A model generated the notes under the pieces. It saw nothing but the letters and a program-made list of their open reading frames with translations, made no database searches and had not been told where the DNA came from. The translations under genes were made by a program, and so were the position numbers. This document shows, in pieces, positions 10,900 to 22,830 of a stretch of 64,000 nucleotides of DNA. Position 1 is the first letter of the stretch, and the number at the start of each line of letters is the position of its first letter. The stretch is from positions 98,590,900-98,654,899 of the forward strand of contig NC_083103.1 of NCBI RefSeq assembly GCF_949774975.1, read 5' to 3'. Source of the stretch: Lagenorhynchus albirostris (taxonomy: Eukaryota; Chordata; Mammalia; Artiodactyla; Delphinidae).

Positions 10900-11320
10900 T
10901 TCTAATGTTTGTCTTTTTCAAATCTGTCACATTTATTTCCCTGGAGTCAATTTGCTAAAATTAAGGTGATCATCTACAGCACAGCAGGGGTAATTTCAGC
11001 TCACATCTCCGAAAATTGCTCTAATTATTGATGTTAAACTCAGGGAAATTAAAAGAAGCCACTTCTCTTCCATCTCCCCATTTTTAAGCTCTAATTTGTT
11101 GAAATCTGGTCATCATCACAATTCCAATCACCACTGCTAATAGTAAAAGTGTTTTAATAGAGACTGAGTCCTCACAACCCATGCTATTAGATAATTAGAG
11201 GAGGTGTTAGGAAGCCAAGTGCTAATCCTTGGGCGCATGGGTAGGATTTCCATCTGATCTAGCAGGTAGAACAAATTAATTACCAGAATCAATTAGGCCC
11301 CAAACTACAGAGCTCCAAGA
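10900..11320. promoter_or_regulatory. Candidate conserved enhancer about 1.0-1.4 kb upstream of BSX
   Basis: Repeat-free AT-rich DNA between CpG-rich segments. TAATTA cores lie at 11022-11027, 11192-11197 and 11277-11282, with a TAATCC word near 11223. Q50 homeodomains such as BSX bind TAATTA, so auto- or cross-regulation is possible. No alignment was available; the call rests on composition and position. Confidence 0.4.
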
Positions 11321-11749
11321 AGTGGGAGCGTTGTATTCCATACGGATGAACTGGTAAATGGTAAACAGATGAGGAGAGCCAGAAGAAGGAGGACGAAGGG
11401 GGAAATAACTTTAAAATAAGCTCTCGGCAAGTAAGCCTCCAAACGAAGTCAGAACTCTTTGTCCTGGAGTGAGAAATGTGATCTTTTTAAAGTTTATAAT
11501 TGTAAGAACTGAAGACCGGAAAGCAGGTGGCCACGGAGAGGGAACATAGAAGACTTCCAGGGGCGTTGCTTGGTCCTTAGCCCTGGTCCAGTCATCTCCC
11601 GCAGGACCAAAGGAAAACCCAGGAGACTCGTGAAGAGGGGACTGTCCACACTTTACCCACATCCACCCTGCTGCCAGCGAGCGCTTACTCTTTCCTGTGA
11701 GTGGAAACCGAGGCATCCTGTCTCCTAAGACCCTAAAGGATTAGAGGCT

Positions 11750-12890
11750 ATTGAGGGCGTGGCGGGTTTACAACCAGAAGTAGCCTCTGTAGAGAGCCTT
11801 CCCGAGCCGGCGCGCTCCATCCCTACACAGACCGAGCACAGATTTGCACCCAGCCTTGGGGGTGGGATTTTAGCTTCACTCTGGGGGCAGGGACTAACTC
11901 CTGCCTCAGAAACAGAAATGACAAGGTTACTGAACGTCCCTTGGGACCAGGGGCAGTAAAAAACGCCTTTGGGTAGCAGTTACCTTGGAGCCAAGGCGCT
12001 ACAAACCCTTTCTCAGAATTCATCCTTACACGTCCCCCTGAGTGTTCGAGGGACCCAAGGAGGGAAGGGAAGGGGCGGGGTAGACAGCCTGCTCAGTCCT
12101 TACCCTCCCCCTTATTTCATATACTTTTATTTCACATTCTCTGCTGTCCCCCAAAGCTAAGGCTATCTCCCCAGGCCCTGCTCGCTGGCCAAGACGCGCG
12201 AGAGGAGGGGCCGACTGCCCACGCTCCCCTTTCTCTACTTCTGCTCATGCCAGAACCCGCCTGCCCAAGAGCCCAGCACTGCCGAGGGAGACTTTCCCTC
12301 GGGAGTCCGGCTCTCCAGCCTCCGCCTCCGCCCCAGTGGGAACCTAGGAAGTGAGAGACGGAGGGAGGAAACTGGACAGCTCTGGGAAGTGGAAGGACTT
12401 CCAGGACTAAGGGAGTTTTCCTTCCCTCTCCCCTTTCAACGATGCTGGGAAACCAAGCTCCGTGGCTGAGAGAGTGCGACCCCGCCGTCCGTACCAATGC
12501 AGGCCCCTGGGGGCGCGGAGGCAGGAACAGGGGGATCGGAAGTGAGGCAGAGACAGGGATTCCTCGGTCGCCACCCTTGTCCATTAAGGAGAACCCCTTA
12601 TCCCAGCGCACTCAGATAATCCCAGCTAGGCTCGCCAAGGGGGCTATGGGGCCTGAGCACAGCGCAAGGGGCAGGCTGTGCACGCGGCGCTTGTCCTGGA
12701 GAAGTTCCTTTCGGGTCCCGGCCTCACATTCCTCTAAGAGTTACGACCCAGACCCTCGGGGAAATCGCGAGGTGAAGAAAGCTGGCGCGTTTCTCTACGA
12801 TGCTGGCGCTCTGGCCTGGCCCATCCTTCTTCCCCGGTGGGGTGAAGGATGCCCCCAAGGTGCCCAGCCCCATCTTGAGAATCAATTCGG
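11750..12890. promoter_or_regulatory. Second CpG-rich patch upstream of BSX
   Basis: GC- and CpG-rich DNA, densest at 12170-12850 and 1.8-3.0 kb upstream of the BSX start. It contains GC-box-like words such as GGGGCGGGG near 12072. The open frames here have no recognisable domain and look like GC-driven chance. It could be a distal island of the BSX locus or a promoter for an unannotated noncoding transcript. Confidence 0.45.
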
Positions 12891-13055
12891 GTAAGTCTTA
12901 GGGTAGAAGGAAGAGGCATTCCAGATCCAACAGGCCTCCCTCTTCCCTCCACTCCCGCCAGCCCAGGTAAGGAGTAAATGTCATATTTTTATATAGCTTG
13001 CAAACAGTTTGCCCCTTAAAAGCAGAAATATTTCATTGCCTAGATTATCTCTAAA

Positions 13056-13392
13056 GTCTAGACCAACGATGTCTAATAAAAATATAAATCAAGCCACATA
13101 AGTCATTTAGATTTTTCTACTAGTCACGTTTAAAAAGTAGGAGGAAACAGGAGAAATAGTAATGTATTTCACTTAACTCCAATATATCAAAAATATTATT
13201 ATTCAACATATAATCGATATAAGTATCATTGAGATTTTTTTTTGCATTCCTTTTTTTATACTAAACCTTCAAAATCCACTGTGTATTTTACACTTACTGC
13301 ACATCTCAGTTCAGGAGTTCAGACTAGCCACATTTCAAGCGCTCAATAACCACATATGGCAAATGGTTACCTATTGGACAGCATGTGTCTAG
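13056..13392. mobile_element. Old dispersed element, probably a nonautonomous DNA-transposon fossil
   Basis: Runs from 'gatgtctaataaaaatataa' to 'ctattggacagcatgtg', with the 'agccacatttcaagcgctcaa' motif seen in a common eutherian dispersed repeat. The short arms at the two ends look inverted relative to each other. Family name not assigned. Confidence 0.5.
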
Positions 13393-13458
13393 TAAATTGC
13401 CATAATTCCTTTTACCCTTTTCCAATGTAGGTAGACACACATAGAAAACGGAAAGCAG

Positions 13459-13783
13459 GGCTTCCCTGGTGGCACAGTGGTTAAGAATCCGACTGCCAAT
13501 GCAGGGGACACGGGTTTGAGCCCTGGTCCGGGAAGATCCCACATGCTGCAGTGCAACTAAGCCCGCGTGCCACAACTACTGAGCCTGCACTCTAGAGCCC
13601 GTGAGCCACAACTACTGAGCCCGCGCACCTAGAGCCCGTGCTCCGCAACAAGAGAAGCCACCGCAATGAGAAGCACGCACACTGCAATGAAGAGTAGCCC
13701 CCGCTCGCCGCAACTAGAGAAAGCCAGCGTGCAGCAAGAAGACCCAACGCAGCCAAAAATAAATAAGTAAATTTTTAAAAAAT
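13459..13783 (+). mobile_element. CHR-family SINE, long form
   Basis: Full-length head, 'acaactactgagcc' middle modules and 'aacgcagccaaaaataaataa' tail. TSD GGAAAGCAG at 13450-13458 and 13784-13792. It is the first SINE upstream of BSX. Confidence 0.9.
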
Positions 13784-14089
13784 GGAAAGCAGTTGCTGAA
13801 GCCAGCCTAGCACATTCTCAATACTTGCCCTTCATCTATCCACTATATTCTATTATTGTGAACGTTCATTGAGCATCTACTATCTTCCAGGGTACTCACT
13901 ACCTGTCTTCGCAAGCTTTCACCAAGCTTTAGGAGATTAAATAAATGCAATCTCGTTACATTTATTTCTCATTCTCATTTGACCGAAATTGATCACCTGG
14001 AGCCAGCAGGCTATAACCGTATGCAAGGCAGACGCGTCAAATCAGATCCCCTTCGCTGCTCTGAGCAAAAGTTAAGGATCAAATAAATT

Positions 14090-14340
14090 TTCCCCCACCC
14101 AACCCACAAGACCCGATCGAGCTCCTGTTTATGGTTTCATCTGAAGAATTATTAATTTAAAGAGAGAAAATACATGTTTTTCAGGGAGGTGATAATTAAA
14201 CAGGCCTTCTCTCTTTCATGTCAGCCTCATCTAAAACTGTCATCTGAACTGGGACTTAGTTTTCCAAAAAGATAACCCTATTGATGATCAAAGGAAGAGA
14301 CTGATTCCATTAGCCAAGGTGCCTATACTGCGGCCTTCAA
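14090..14340. promoter_or_regulatory. Candidate conserved noncoding element
   Basis: Repeat-free block with a TAATTA core at 14193-14198, a nearby 'gaattattaatttaaag' word, and intact-looking low-CpG sequence between decayed surroundings. Proposed as an enhancer by composition only. Confidence 0.35.
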
Positions 14341-15377
14341 AATAAAGGGAGAAATGTATTTTAGAAGGATCTGAGCAACACACTTTACTCATAACATTTT
14401 GTATTATATTGCTTGTTGTCTGTTTCAACTTACCTTCTATCTGAGTACTTTATTTTAAGCACTACCGAAGTGGATGACATGCCTAGAAAAAGAACAGGAG
14501 TCACTGAATGCTTCCTGCAAATGCATCTTCAAATAGTGCTTTTACACTGAAAATTAGGATGTGAATTCTATGAGAACACATTCAAGGATAGGGTATTCAG
14601 ATCACAATATTCCTAACATAAGGAGGACTAACTCTATCCGGTTTGCTCGTTCAGGACAAGGTCAGTCTGAAGAGTTAAAAAACTTTCATTTTATTTCTTT
14701 CTTTAAGCTTTCTATGCTGCCTTTGGCATCTCAATGCAAAACATGCTTCAAAAAGTGACAGAAAAAAGACACCTGAAGTTAAAGGTTTGAAATACGAGAG
14801 ATTACCTATCATTTCTTAATACTCTAAGAGGCATATAGTAGAATAAGAATGATGTTTGAATAGGTTTCTTATTAGTATTCCACCATTTCCTCACTGAGTC
14901 CCTAGAAGAGTAGCCAAGTGTATTACCAGAGGAAAAAAACCCAATAAGCTAACAAAATGTCTTTTAAGTATTCTTTTCTCCCATTCCAAACTATTCAAAT
15001 TCTATGTCAGATTTTAAATTTAGCACCTACTAGCACAATGTACTTTAAACAATACAAAATTAGTATGCATAGTTTTAAAAATAAAAGTTCATGAATTGCT
15101 ACCATAATACAATGTGAATTTCTAATGTTAGAGATTGTAAGACCCTTTCAAACTCTATTATTGGGTATAGAAATTTGTAAACATTTCCAAAAGGACTATG
15201 TACATGGAACTAAATATTTGGTATGTTTTGTTAAAATGCTGGGCCGTTTATATTTTGTTTGAGAATACTGTTCATGAAACAGATTGATATTTATGATATT
15301 TATTCTTTAAACTCTCATTGGTAATGCAATCAAGTTAGTGGACCAAAAAAATGGGAGGTACAAATGTTGTCACTATA
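14341..15377. other. AT-rich DNA, nothing recognised
   Basis: No gene or confidently named repeat. Scattered A/T-rich words only. Confidence 0.4.
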
Positions 15378-15390
15378 AGAGAATAATATT

Positions 15391-15692
15391 GGGCTTCCCT
15401 GGTGGCGCAGTGGTTGGGAGTCTGCCTGCCAATGCAGGGGACACGGGTTCGAGCCCTGGTCTGGGGAGATCCCACATGCCGTGGAGCAACTGGGCCCGTG
15501 AGCCACAATTACTGAGCCTGCGCATCTGGAGCCTGTGCTCTGCAACGACAGAGGCCGCGATAGTGAGAGGCTTGCGCACCGCGACGAAGAGTGACCCCCG
15601 CTTGCCACAACTGGAGACAGCCCATGCACAGAAACGAAGACCCAACACAGCCATAAATAAATAAATAAATAAATACATTAAAAAAAAAAGAG
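15391..15692 (+). mobile_element. CHR-family SINE, long form
   Basis: Head, middle module and AAAT-repeat tail are present. Perfect 13-bp TSD AGAGAATAATATT at 15378-15390 and 15693-15705. Confidence 0.9.
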
Positions 15693-15729
15693 AGAGAATA
15701 ATATTGAATTTGTCTTACAGTGACCAAGA

Positions 15730-16600
15730 TGGTAGATGATCTGTGTATAATATAAAAACCTGGAAGTCAGAGAAGAAAACATTGATTAAAAAATTAACTA
15801 ATTTTTAAAAATTCTGCATGGCAAAAGTTATCATAAGCAAAGGAAAAAGACAAACAATAAACTGGGAGAAAGTGTTTGCAACTCATATCCCAGACACAAG
15901 GATAATTCCTTATATATAAAAAGTTCCTACAAATCAATAAAAAAAATCAAGAGTACAATTTAAAACTGGGCAAAGGATTGAAAGAGTTCACCAAAAAGAA
16001 AATATAAATAAATGGCTGTTAAGCATTTTAAAAGATGCTAACAATAATACTAAAAATAAGACTAATAATAGATTACACTGAGACATCATTAACCTGTCGA
16101 ATAAAAAATTTTTTAAATCTAATTGCCCACTCTGTTGGCAAAGCTGCGGGGGAAAGAATCACTCTCATATATTGATGCAAGGAATGCAAATTTGTACAAT
16201 CTCCATTGAGAACAATTTGGTAATATATATCAAAATTACAAATGCACATTGTAATTTATCCAACAGATATGATTTGCACATCATGGGTAAATTACACAAA
16301 CCCAGAACAAAAGGAACTCTAGGATGTATTTTTAAGTGAAAAGAGCAAAGTATGCTAACATTTGTTTTAAAGGGGGAAGGATGGGGGAAACTACACAAAT
16401 TTGATTACATATTCTATATATACCTCTGGAAAGATACAAAAGAAACTCATAGCATTAGTTGCCATTAGGGACTGAGGTCCTGGGGACTTGATGGGAAGCA
16501 GGTTTTTCCCTAATTGCCCTTTTTGTATCTTTTGAGTAAGAATCATATGAATGTAATATTTACTCAAAAGTCATTTTAAAATTAAAATATAAAAGAAAAA
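15730..16600 (+). mobile_element. Old L1 (L1M-type) fragment, ORF2 end and 3' UTR
   Basis: Decayed L1 words in order: 'gcatggcaaaag', 'aaactgggcaaaggattga', 'actctgttggcaaagctg', then an A-rich 3' UTR-like end. Many stops; no coding capacity. Confidence 0.65.
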
Positions 16601-16929
16601 AGAATTATTTTACTTTAACCCCAAAATGTTCAAATCAAAATTCACTACATTATTTTTATTATGATTTTAGCTTTTCTCCATAAGTTACTGGACCCAAATT
16701 AGAACATAGTTGTTTTTAATTGATATTTGCCTATAAGGGACATGAAACTTTTATTCCTTAGTAAAAGTTCTGCAAGTCTTTATTTTCATATAAACTATAC
16801 GTGATTTCAAAGTTGATCACACACCTCACTCTCATCCATAAATTAAGAATAATATCGATTTAATCACTTAAGGAAAGTCTTTGAAGAATGTTTTTTAGCA
16901 ATTTCAATGATGGCACTATGGATAATGAG

Positions 16930-17135
16930 GTGAACTTCTTGCATTTATATTATACATCATATATTTTGCTCTGCCTTCTCATTTGAGTATCACAACTCTT
17001 CCTTATTACATACAAAGAAACAGAAGATCACTTAGGTAGAGTCATGAGCTCAAGATCATTCAGCTTTGTACGCTAGGATTTGAACTCAGGTTTATCTGAC
17101 CCCAGTGTCCATACTCTCTTCATTCCAACCACATT
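16930..17135 (-). mobile_element. MIR-like SINE fragment
   Basis: Minus-strand MIR words ('gagctcaagatcattcagc', 'aggatttgaactcaggttta') in a decayed copy. Confidence 0.55.
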
Positions 17136-17331
17136 ATCTTTGAAAAATAGACAAGTAAAGCAATAATAGGTGCTGCTTATTTCTCATCTGGAATGGAACT
17201 TGAAACTATCGCCCTTGATTTAAGAGTGCAATCTCCCCAAATCTTCTCATTGGAGGATTTATAAATTCATACCATGACCTGTAATAACTAGAACCAGAAA
17301 GGATGTTTTAAAGTTTTAACTTTGGAATATG

Positions 17332-17332
<1 letters not shown>

Positions 17333-17384
<52 letters not shown>
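17333..17384. repeat. (AC)26 microsatellite
   Basis: 52 bases of uninterrupted AC dinucleotide. Confidence 0.95.
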
Positions 17385-17386
<2 letters not shown>

Positions 17387-17431
17387 CAAGATGTTGACGG
17401 CAGTATACATAACCAGTTGAAAATAGAACAG

Positions 17432-17835
17432 GGTTTAGAGTCAGACAGACTGAGATTAGAGATCTGGCTCCATCACTGCTGAATACTAGCTGTATGACTG
17501 TGGAAATTTTGTTTAATCCCTCTAAGCTCTATTGCTCTCCATTGTAAAATGGGGACAATAGTTGTATCTCATAGGGTAGTTTTGGAGAGAATTTAAGGTA
17601 ATGCCTGTGTGTCACTTACGTCTCAATTTTATTTATTTAGGCTGCGCTGCTGCGTGTGGCTTGTGGGATCTTAGTTCACCGACCAGGGATGGAACTGGGG
17701 CCCTAGCAGTGAAAGCGCCAAGTCCTAACCCCAGGACCGCCAGGGAATTCCTGCATCTCAATTTTTAAAAGGTAATATATGTAATGCATTTTGCTCAGTG
17801 CCTGGCACACAGCTAATGCTTAATAAGTGGCCCTG
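17432..17835 (+). mobile_element. MIR, split by a younger CHR SINE
   Basis: The 5' and core part is at 17432-17620 ('tagctgtatgactgtgg', 'ctccattgtaaaatgggga'). The 3' part resumes at 17756-17835 ('cagtgcctggcacacagc', 'taatgcttaataagtgg'). Confidence 0.75.
17631..17755 (-). mobile_element. CHR-family SINE, short form
   Basis: Short (~120-bp) type with 'gaccagggatggaactgggg' and 'cgccagggaattcc'. TSD TCTCAATTTT at 17621-17630 and 17756-17765, inside the MIR. Confidence 0.85.
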
Positions 17836-17837
17836 CT

Positions 17838-17946
17838 ACTGGTGATGATGATGGTGATACTGCAGGTGGTGGTGGTGGTTATGGTGACAGTCGTGCTGAT
17901 GGAGGTGGTGATGGAGACGGTGGTAGTGGTGATGCTGGTGGTGATA
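17838..17946. repeat. GGT/GAT-rich trinucleotide minisatellite
   Basis: Imperfect GAT, GGT and GGA triplets for about 110 bp, giving a His-rich frame on the minus strand that is not a gene. Confidence 0.8.
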
Positions 17947-19384
17947 AAAGCAAGCGCAAATGATCAATACTGGAACCCTAGGGCTACCACGGACATGAGT
18001 GAATAATGAATCCAACACCGTGTCGCTACATAAAAGCAGGCTTATGTAATCTTAGGAAGAGTTTCTTGTCAAGAAAAAAAAAACAATGTATTGGAAAGGT
18101 GGTGATGAGTACAAGCTATGAGGGAGTGGTCTCCTGGATACAAATGGGGAATAGCTATTTAGCTCTAGAAGATACCTTGAAGATGATTTTGAGAAAGATG
18201 ATGCCTTCTTATTGGATGGCTGCACTCTTCGTGTTCCTACTTTCCCCCAGACAGGGTTCGAAAACATTAAATTAGAACATGATATCCACACCAGGTCTAT
18301 TTTCTTCTGGTGGAGGGTGGGGAGAACCAATCATACAAAGACTACTTACTGAGTGTCTACCAGGTACCTTACCTTTGCTAGGCTCCCTGTGAGGTGGTTT
18401 GGAGAGATAGGGTAGAGAAGTGCAGGGAACAAAGACATTTCGGAAAAGTGTAAGCCTTATTTCCTCTTGAAATACACACACACCTCAACACATGAAACTA
18501 AAAACATGTAAAACGAACAACCAACCAAGAGATTCTCTGTGCATTTTACTTAATTAGCAAAATATTTTCATCACTGAGATGATGCAGGCTCAACTGTAAC
18601 TAGGAGAGAAAATTATATTGGGAGACAGTGAAGCCAAGAGCTCTGTGATTTGTTCAGTTTACATCTGCAAACATTTATTGAACATGTACCTTATAAAAAC
18701 GGGAGTGCGCATTTGGAGGCTTTTTCTCATACGTATATATCTTGCCTCCACTTTTAAGCCATGGATTTAATTTTATCTACTGTGTCTTTAATATTTTCCA
18801 GTATTGGAATCCCCCAAAATTGACACGAAAATATTTCTATAATTGACTGCAGTATTATTTGACAGTTACCAGGTAAGAGAATAATTTAGTGCAGGTTACC
18901 AGAGCCCTCCTTATTGGCTGGAAGGTGGGCAGCCCCTCAAGATGGTGTGGTAATACCATGTGCTTTTTAAAAAACTACCATGTGATTTTGGGGGGGGAAA
19001 GAAATACGGACTGGCAGATGTAGGGAAATCTCTTCAAAACTAAACTAAAACAGGGCCTCCACTTTGTACTCTGAGGTCTTAGCCTTGCAAAACTTGATTA
19101 TTAAAAATTGCTTTCATCTGTCTTCTTTTGGGAAGGATCATCCTTATCACCTCCCAACTACGTAGATAATTTCCATTCAAATCTAGATCCAGTTCATACC
19201 CTTTTCCCTCAGAAAACCACTCTGGTCCACAGTATTTAATCACCATGCAATTAGCAGATATTCTATTCATTGAGCTTTTGGAATAGGCTAAATACTACAT
19301 TGATATGTTTTGTCTCTTTTTACGGCCAGGTTCTGTTTTTCCAACTAGATTACGTATCATTTTTTTCTATAGGAAATATATTCA
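17947..19384. other. Single-copy DNA, nothing recognised
   Basis: No gene or confidently identified repeat. A short TAATTA-containing word near 18550 is isolated. Confidence 0.4.
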
Positions 19385-20085
19385 AATAATGCAAAGTGAA
19401 AAATCATAGAAGTTACAAAGTGAAAATTTTTCCCATCCCATTCTTCCAGCCACCCAATACATTTTGTGAATTAATAAATAAATGTATAAGTGAAATATAA
19501 ATATTATGTAATATATATAATTTTTTCCTTTCACATACACACATCCTTTCTCTCTTTTTTTTTTTTTTTTTTTGCGGTACGTGGGCCTCTCACTGTTGTG
19601 GCCTCTCCCGTTGCAGAGCACTGGCTCCAGACGCGCACGCTCAGCGGCCATGGCTCCCGGGCCCAGCCGCTCCGCGGCATGTGGGATCTTCCCGGACCGG
19701 GAAGATGTCCCCTGCATCGGCAGGTGGACTCTCAACCACTGCGCCACCAGGGAAGCCCCCTTTCTCTTTTTATACAAATTCTTTTGCATTTTGGTTTTTC
19801 TACATAACTTTTTTTTGGTTGCACATTATAACATTTATGGACGACCAGGATTTTATTTAACTAGTCCCCTTCGATGATAATAAGATATTTAGGATGTTTC
19901 CAGTCTTTTGCTATTACAAACAATGCTGCAATAAATGCAATAAATAACCATACACATATATTATTTTGCACGTAGGCAAGTATGTCTATAGGAATTCTTA
20001 GATGATAAATTGCTGGATCAAGTTTGTAATTCTCACTGGCTTTGCCAAATTGTACCCCATAAAGATAGTATCAGTGTATACTTTT
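19385..20085 (-). mobile_element. Old L1 (L1M-type) 3' fragment, split by a CHR SINE
   Basis: Minus-strand L1 words on both sides of the SINE: 'ttcttccagccaccca' before, and 'tgctattacaaacaatgctgc' and 'attgctggatcaag' after. Confidence 0.65.
19558..19758 (-). mobile_element. CHR-family SINE, ~200-bp subfamily
   Basis: Poly-T followed by 'gcggtacgtgggcctctcac'. A 10-bp loss shortens the stretch before the B box. Imperfect TSD (CTTTCTCTTTT-like) on both sides. Confidence 0.85.
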
Positions 20086-20139
20086 TTCTGTAGCACATCA
20101 GAGAGCCCCAGGTGATTCTCATGCAACTGATCTAAGGAC

Positions 20140-20300
20140 AATACTCTTGTGTTTACTAGGTCACTTAACCCTTGAAGGCCTTAGTTACTCTATCTGCAAA
20201 GTGGGGATAATGTCACCTACCTCGGAGGACTATTGTAGGACTATTTTATGAGGAAAATATGCAAAAGATCTTTCAAAACTGTCAAGCAGGATGAAAATGT
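20140..20300 (+). mobile_element. MIR-like SINE fragment
   Basis: Words 'aggtcacttaacccttgaa' and 'tctgcaaagtggggataatg' match the MIR core. Confidence 0.55.
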
Positions 20301-21639
20301 TAATTATTATTAAGGATAATAGCTTCTAGCATTTACTCTGTGATTGGCATTGTATTACATGCTTTAATATATTCTCTCCAAGTTATACAGCAAAGTAAAC
20401 ATAATTAGCTTAGTTTTATATTTCACAGGTGGGTTTGCAGAATTTCTCATTATGTTAAGTTTTTCACTTTATTCACTCAGAACCTCATGTGTCCATCCAT
20501 TCGTTCATTCATACCTTCAACCAGTATTTTTTAATATGACTACATCTCTTCCTATGAGGTGCTGTAGAAAACAGGAAACTCTAATGCACATCCTTGGCTC
20601 TCACTTGCTGTGAAATAGGGAAACTGGGTTTTGTTAATGGCACCAAAGTAATACCCTTCCGATTACTTGCTGTTTACAAACAAGGAAATGTAACTTTATA
20701 TTGTGCCATCAGGCTGTCAACATTACAATCCAGTGATCCATCTTAGCACCCCTAATGGTGGGACAACCAGACATCACACGTGCCCTTGTTGTGATGCTAC
20801 GTGAAGCACACGTCATTGCCTGTAAAGTATCCCTGCCACATGTTGAACCTGAACCCAATCAGGCTTAGATCCAACTTTAAGTTACAGAAAATACGCAGGA
20901 TACAAAAGCAAGCTAAACTCTACTGCATAGAAGCAGTGAGAGAAATCCAGGAGATCCAGGATTCCATGGGACAATTCCCCATTTCATTCAAAAAGGCAAT
21001 GCCACAAGGAAAATAAAAATAAAGTGAGGACTGGAGACTTAAGACACAAAGTCAAACACTATGTGTGGTCCTTGATTAGATCCTGCTTTGAACGCACCAA
21101 TCATAAAAATTACTTTTAGAATAATGGAGAAATGTAAGTAAATCGCAGGGGATGGGTCAGGGGGTATGAAATAAATATGACAAGAGGTTAATAATTGTTA
21201 AAATTTAGTGATCAGTACTTGGAAGTTACTTATACTATTTTCTTTGTTTTTCTATTTGTTGAAAATTTCCATAATGAAAAGAAAGAGCAAAAATACCATT
21301 CAACCATAAAAAGAAAGTTGGGCAACGGTAAGTTAGTGTATGCTCGGTATCAAGTGTCCAGAAAGCATCACAGAAACATGGACCAAAAGCTTTCTAGGAG
21401 TCTAGAAAAAAAAAGATCTCTTGGCCTGAGGTAGGCAAGGAATACTTTATGGGGGAGGTGGGACTTTGGGTGAATGAAACTGAAACATACACGAGGGTCA
21501 GTAATCCTAGCAGAGCCAACAGTGCCAGTTAAAGACACATTCACCGTAATACTCCTCACTGTGGGCTGCAGGAGGGACGCTGGCGGGTCTAACCCTCAGA
21601 GATGCCAAGCCCTAGTGCTTAATTTGATATTAAAAGTCC
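20301..21639. other. Unclassified DNA, probably containing an old LINE-like 3' end
   Basis: The segment around 20640-21290 has words such as 'ttgattagatcctgctttgaa' and ends 'gaaaatttccataatgaaaag', resembling decayed LINE 3' ends. No gene seen. Confidence 0.35.
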
Positions 21640-22830
21640 ACTCTCTGTTGTTCTATGGAGTGAACCCAGAGCCTGATCTCCCGCACAGCTGCAAGCCCCC
21701 AGCCGAATAATCAAAGCTAATTACAAACACAAAGGGATGCTCATTTGCAAAGAAATGACCTCCAGCTACTTGTTGCATCAGCCAGAGGTCAGCTCAGTCC
21801 AACCCAATTAGTACTTTACCCGAGAGATTCCTGTGACATGCTCACCCATGCCAACAGCAGGCTCTCGTCTGAGCCCCAGCAAAACCACCCAGAAGCCTTT
21901 GAAAGCCAGAGGGGCATGTTTTCTCTGAAGTTCAATGCCGACCAGTTTTACCAACCCTTATCCCTGAAGAACAAACTCAGTGAGCCCGCATCAAACAAAA
22001 CAACAGGCGAATGGATAATGTTGCCATTTAAATGCTCTGACTAATGCAGTTCCTGATTTCCCTTCCAAATTAAATGCATTGCGCTTAGTACATTTTCAAC
22101 AGACGTTACTCATCTGCTCGATTAATGAGTTTGCTGTGAAAGCTACTTCGGTAGCAATTTGAAACAAAAGCATCTCAACGTGACTGAGGCCCCCTTCCCC
22201 TTCTCTCTCCATCTTGGCCTCCCTTCCCCCCTCTCCCGCCCCAGCGTAAATGCATCCCCAAACGAGGACGGCGAGGCTGGAGTCCGCGCGGGTTCTGTTC
22301 TGTGTCACTACACTACATTAGGAATAAAACCTTCCACTTAAACACTTAAATGAAAACATCGAGAAACTAATTTACTATTTGCAATCACATGATTTAAACC
22401 GAAGCTGCCTTCATTTCCTTCCCATTTTGCTTCATATTCAATGTGAGCACACACTAGATTGGTCTATGAAAAGGCTGTCTTCGAATCACAACACTTAAGA
22501 CCTCTTTCATTTTCTTTTTGATTAAATAATTGAAATTCCTGTCAGGGCCTGCACTTTACTGACGCACAGATTTGGTGTGTGAGGATAAAGACCACTTTTT
22601 GTTTGCTGCCTGGGTCTTAAAAGCCAGCGGGCTTTACTTCATTAAGGGGCTGATAAAATGGACCTACGCTATTCACCCATTTCGCAGAAATTTCCTGCGC
22701 CCATTAAGTGATTGTTTGAGACAAATTATGAAAAGCGTCTCCTTTCATTTAACCATCCTCATTCATTGGGAGGCTTCTGCCTGCTGCAGAGAGCTCAGCT
22801 TCTCCCATGCCAACTTCGTCCATTAGGAAA
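21640..22830. promoter_or_regulatory. Candidate conserved enhancer cluster
   Basis: About 1.2 kb with no recognised transposon, between SINE-dense flanks. TAATTA lies at 21718-21723 and an octamer-like TCATTTGCAA at about 21741-21750. Further AT-rich homeodomain-like words are 'gattaatgag' near 22120, 'gattaaataattg' near 22520 and 'gacaaattatgaaaagcg' near 22720. The short open frames show no domain. This is the largest such block in the desert. Confidence 0.5.

Noticed and set aside
12132..12894. Opposed 159- and 150-codon frames in the upstream CpG-rich patch
   Set aside because: No recognisable domain, opposite strands overlapping, composition explained by high GC.
15391..15470. tRNA gene suggested by A-box and B-box words
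   Set aside because: The words are the tRNA-derived heads of SINEs; the fold and the rest of a tRNA are missing, and copies have A-tails and TSDs.
13459..15692. CRISPR-like array from repeated similar segments
   Set aside because: The repeats are dispersed eukaryotic SINEs with variable spacing, not short direct repeats with unique spacers.
17836..18018. His-rich 60-codon minus-strand frame
   Set aside because: Translation of a GGT/GAT triplet repeat.
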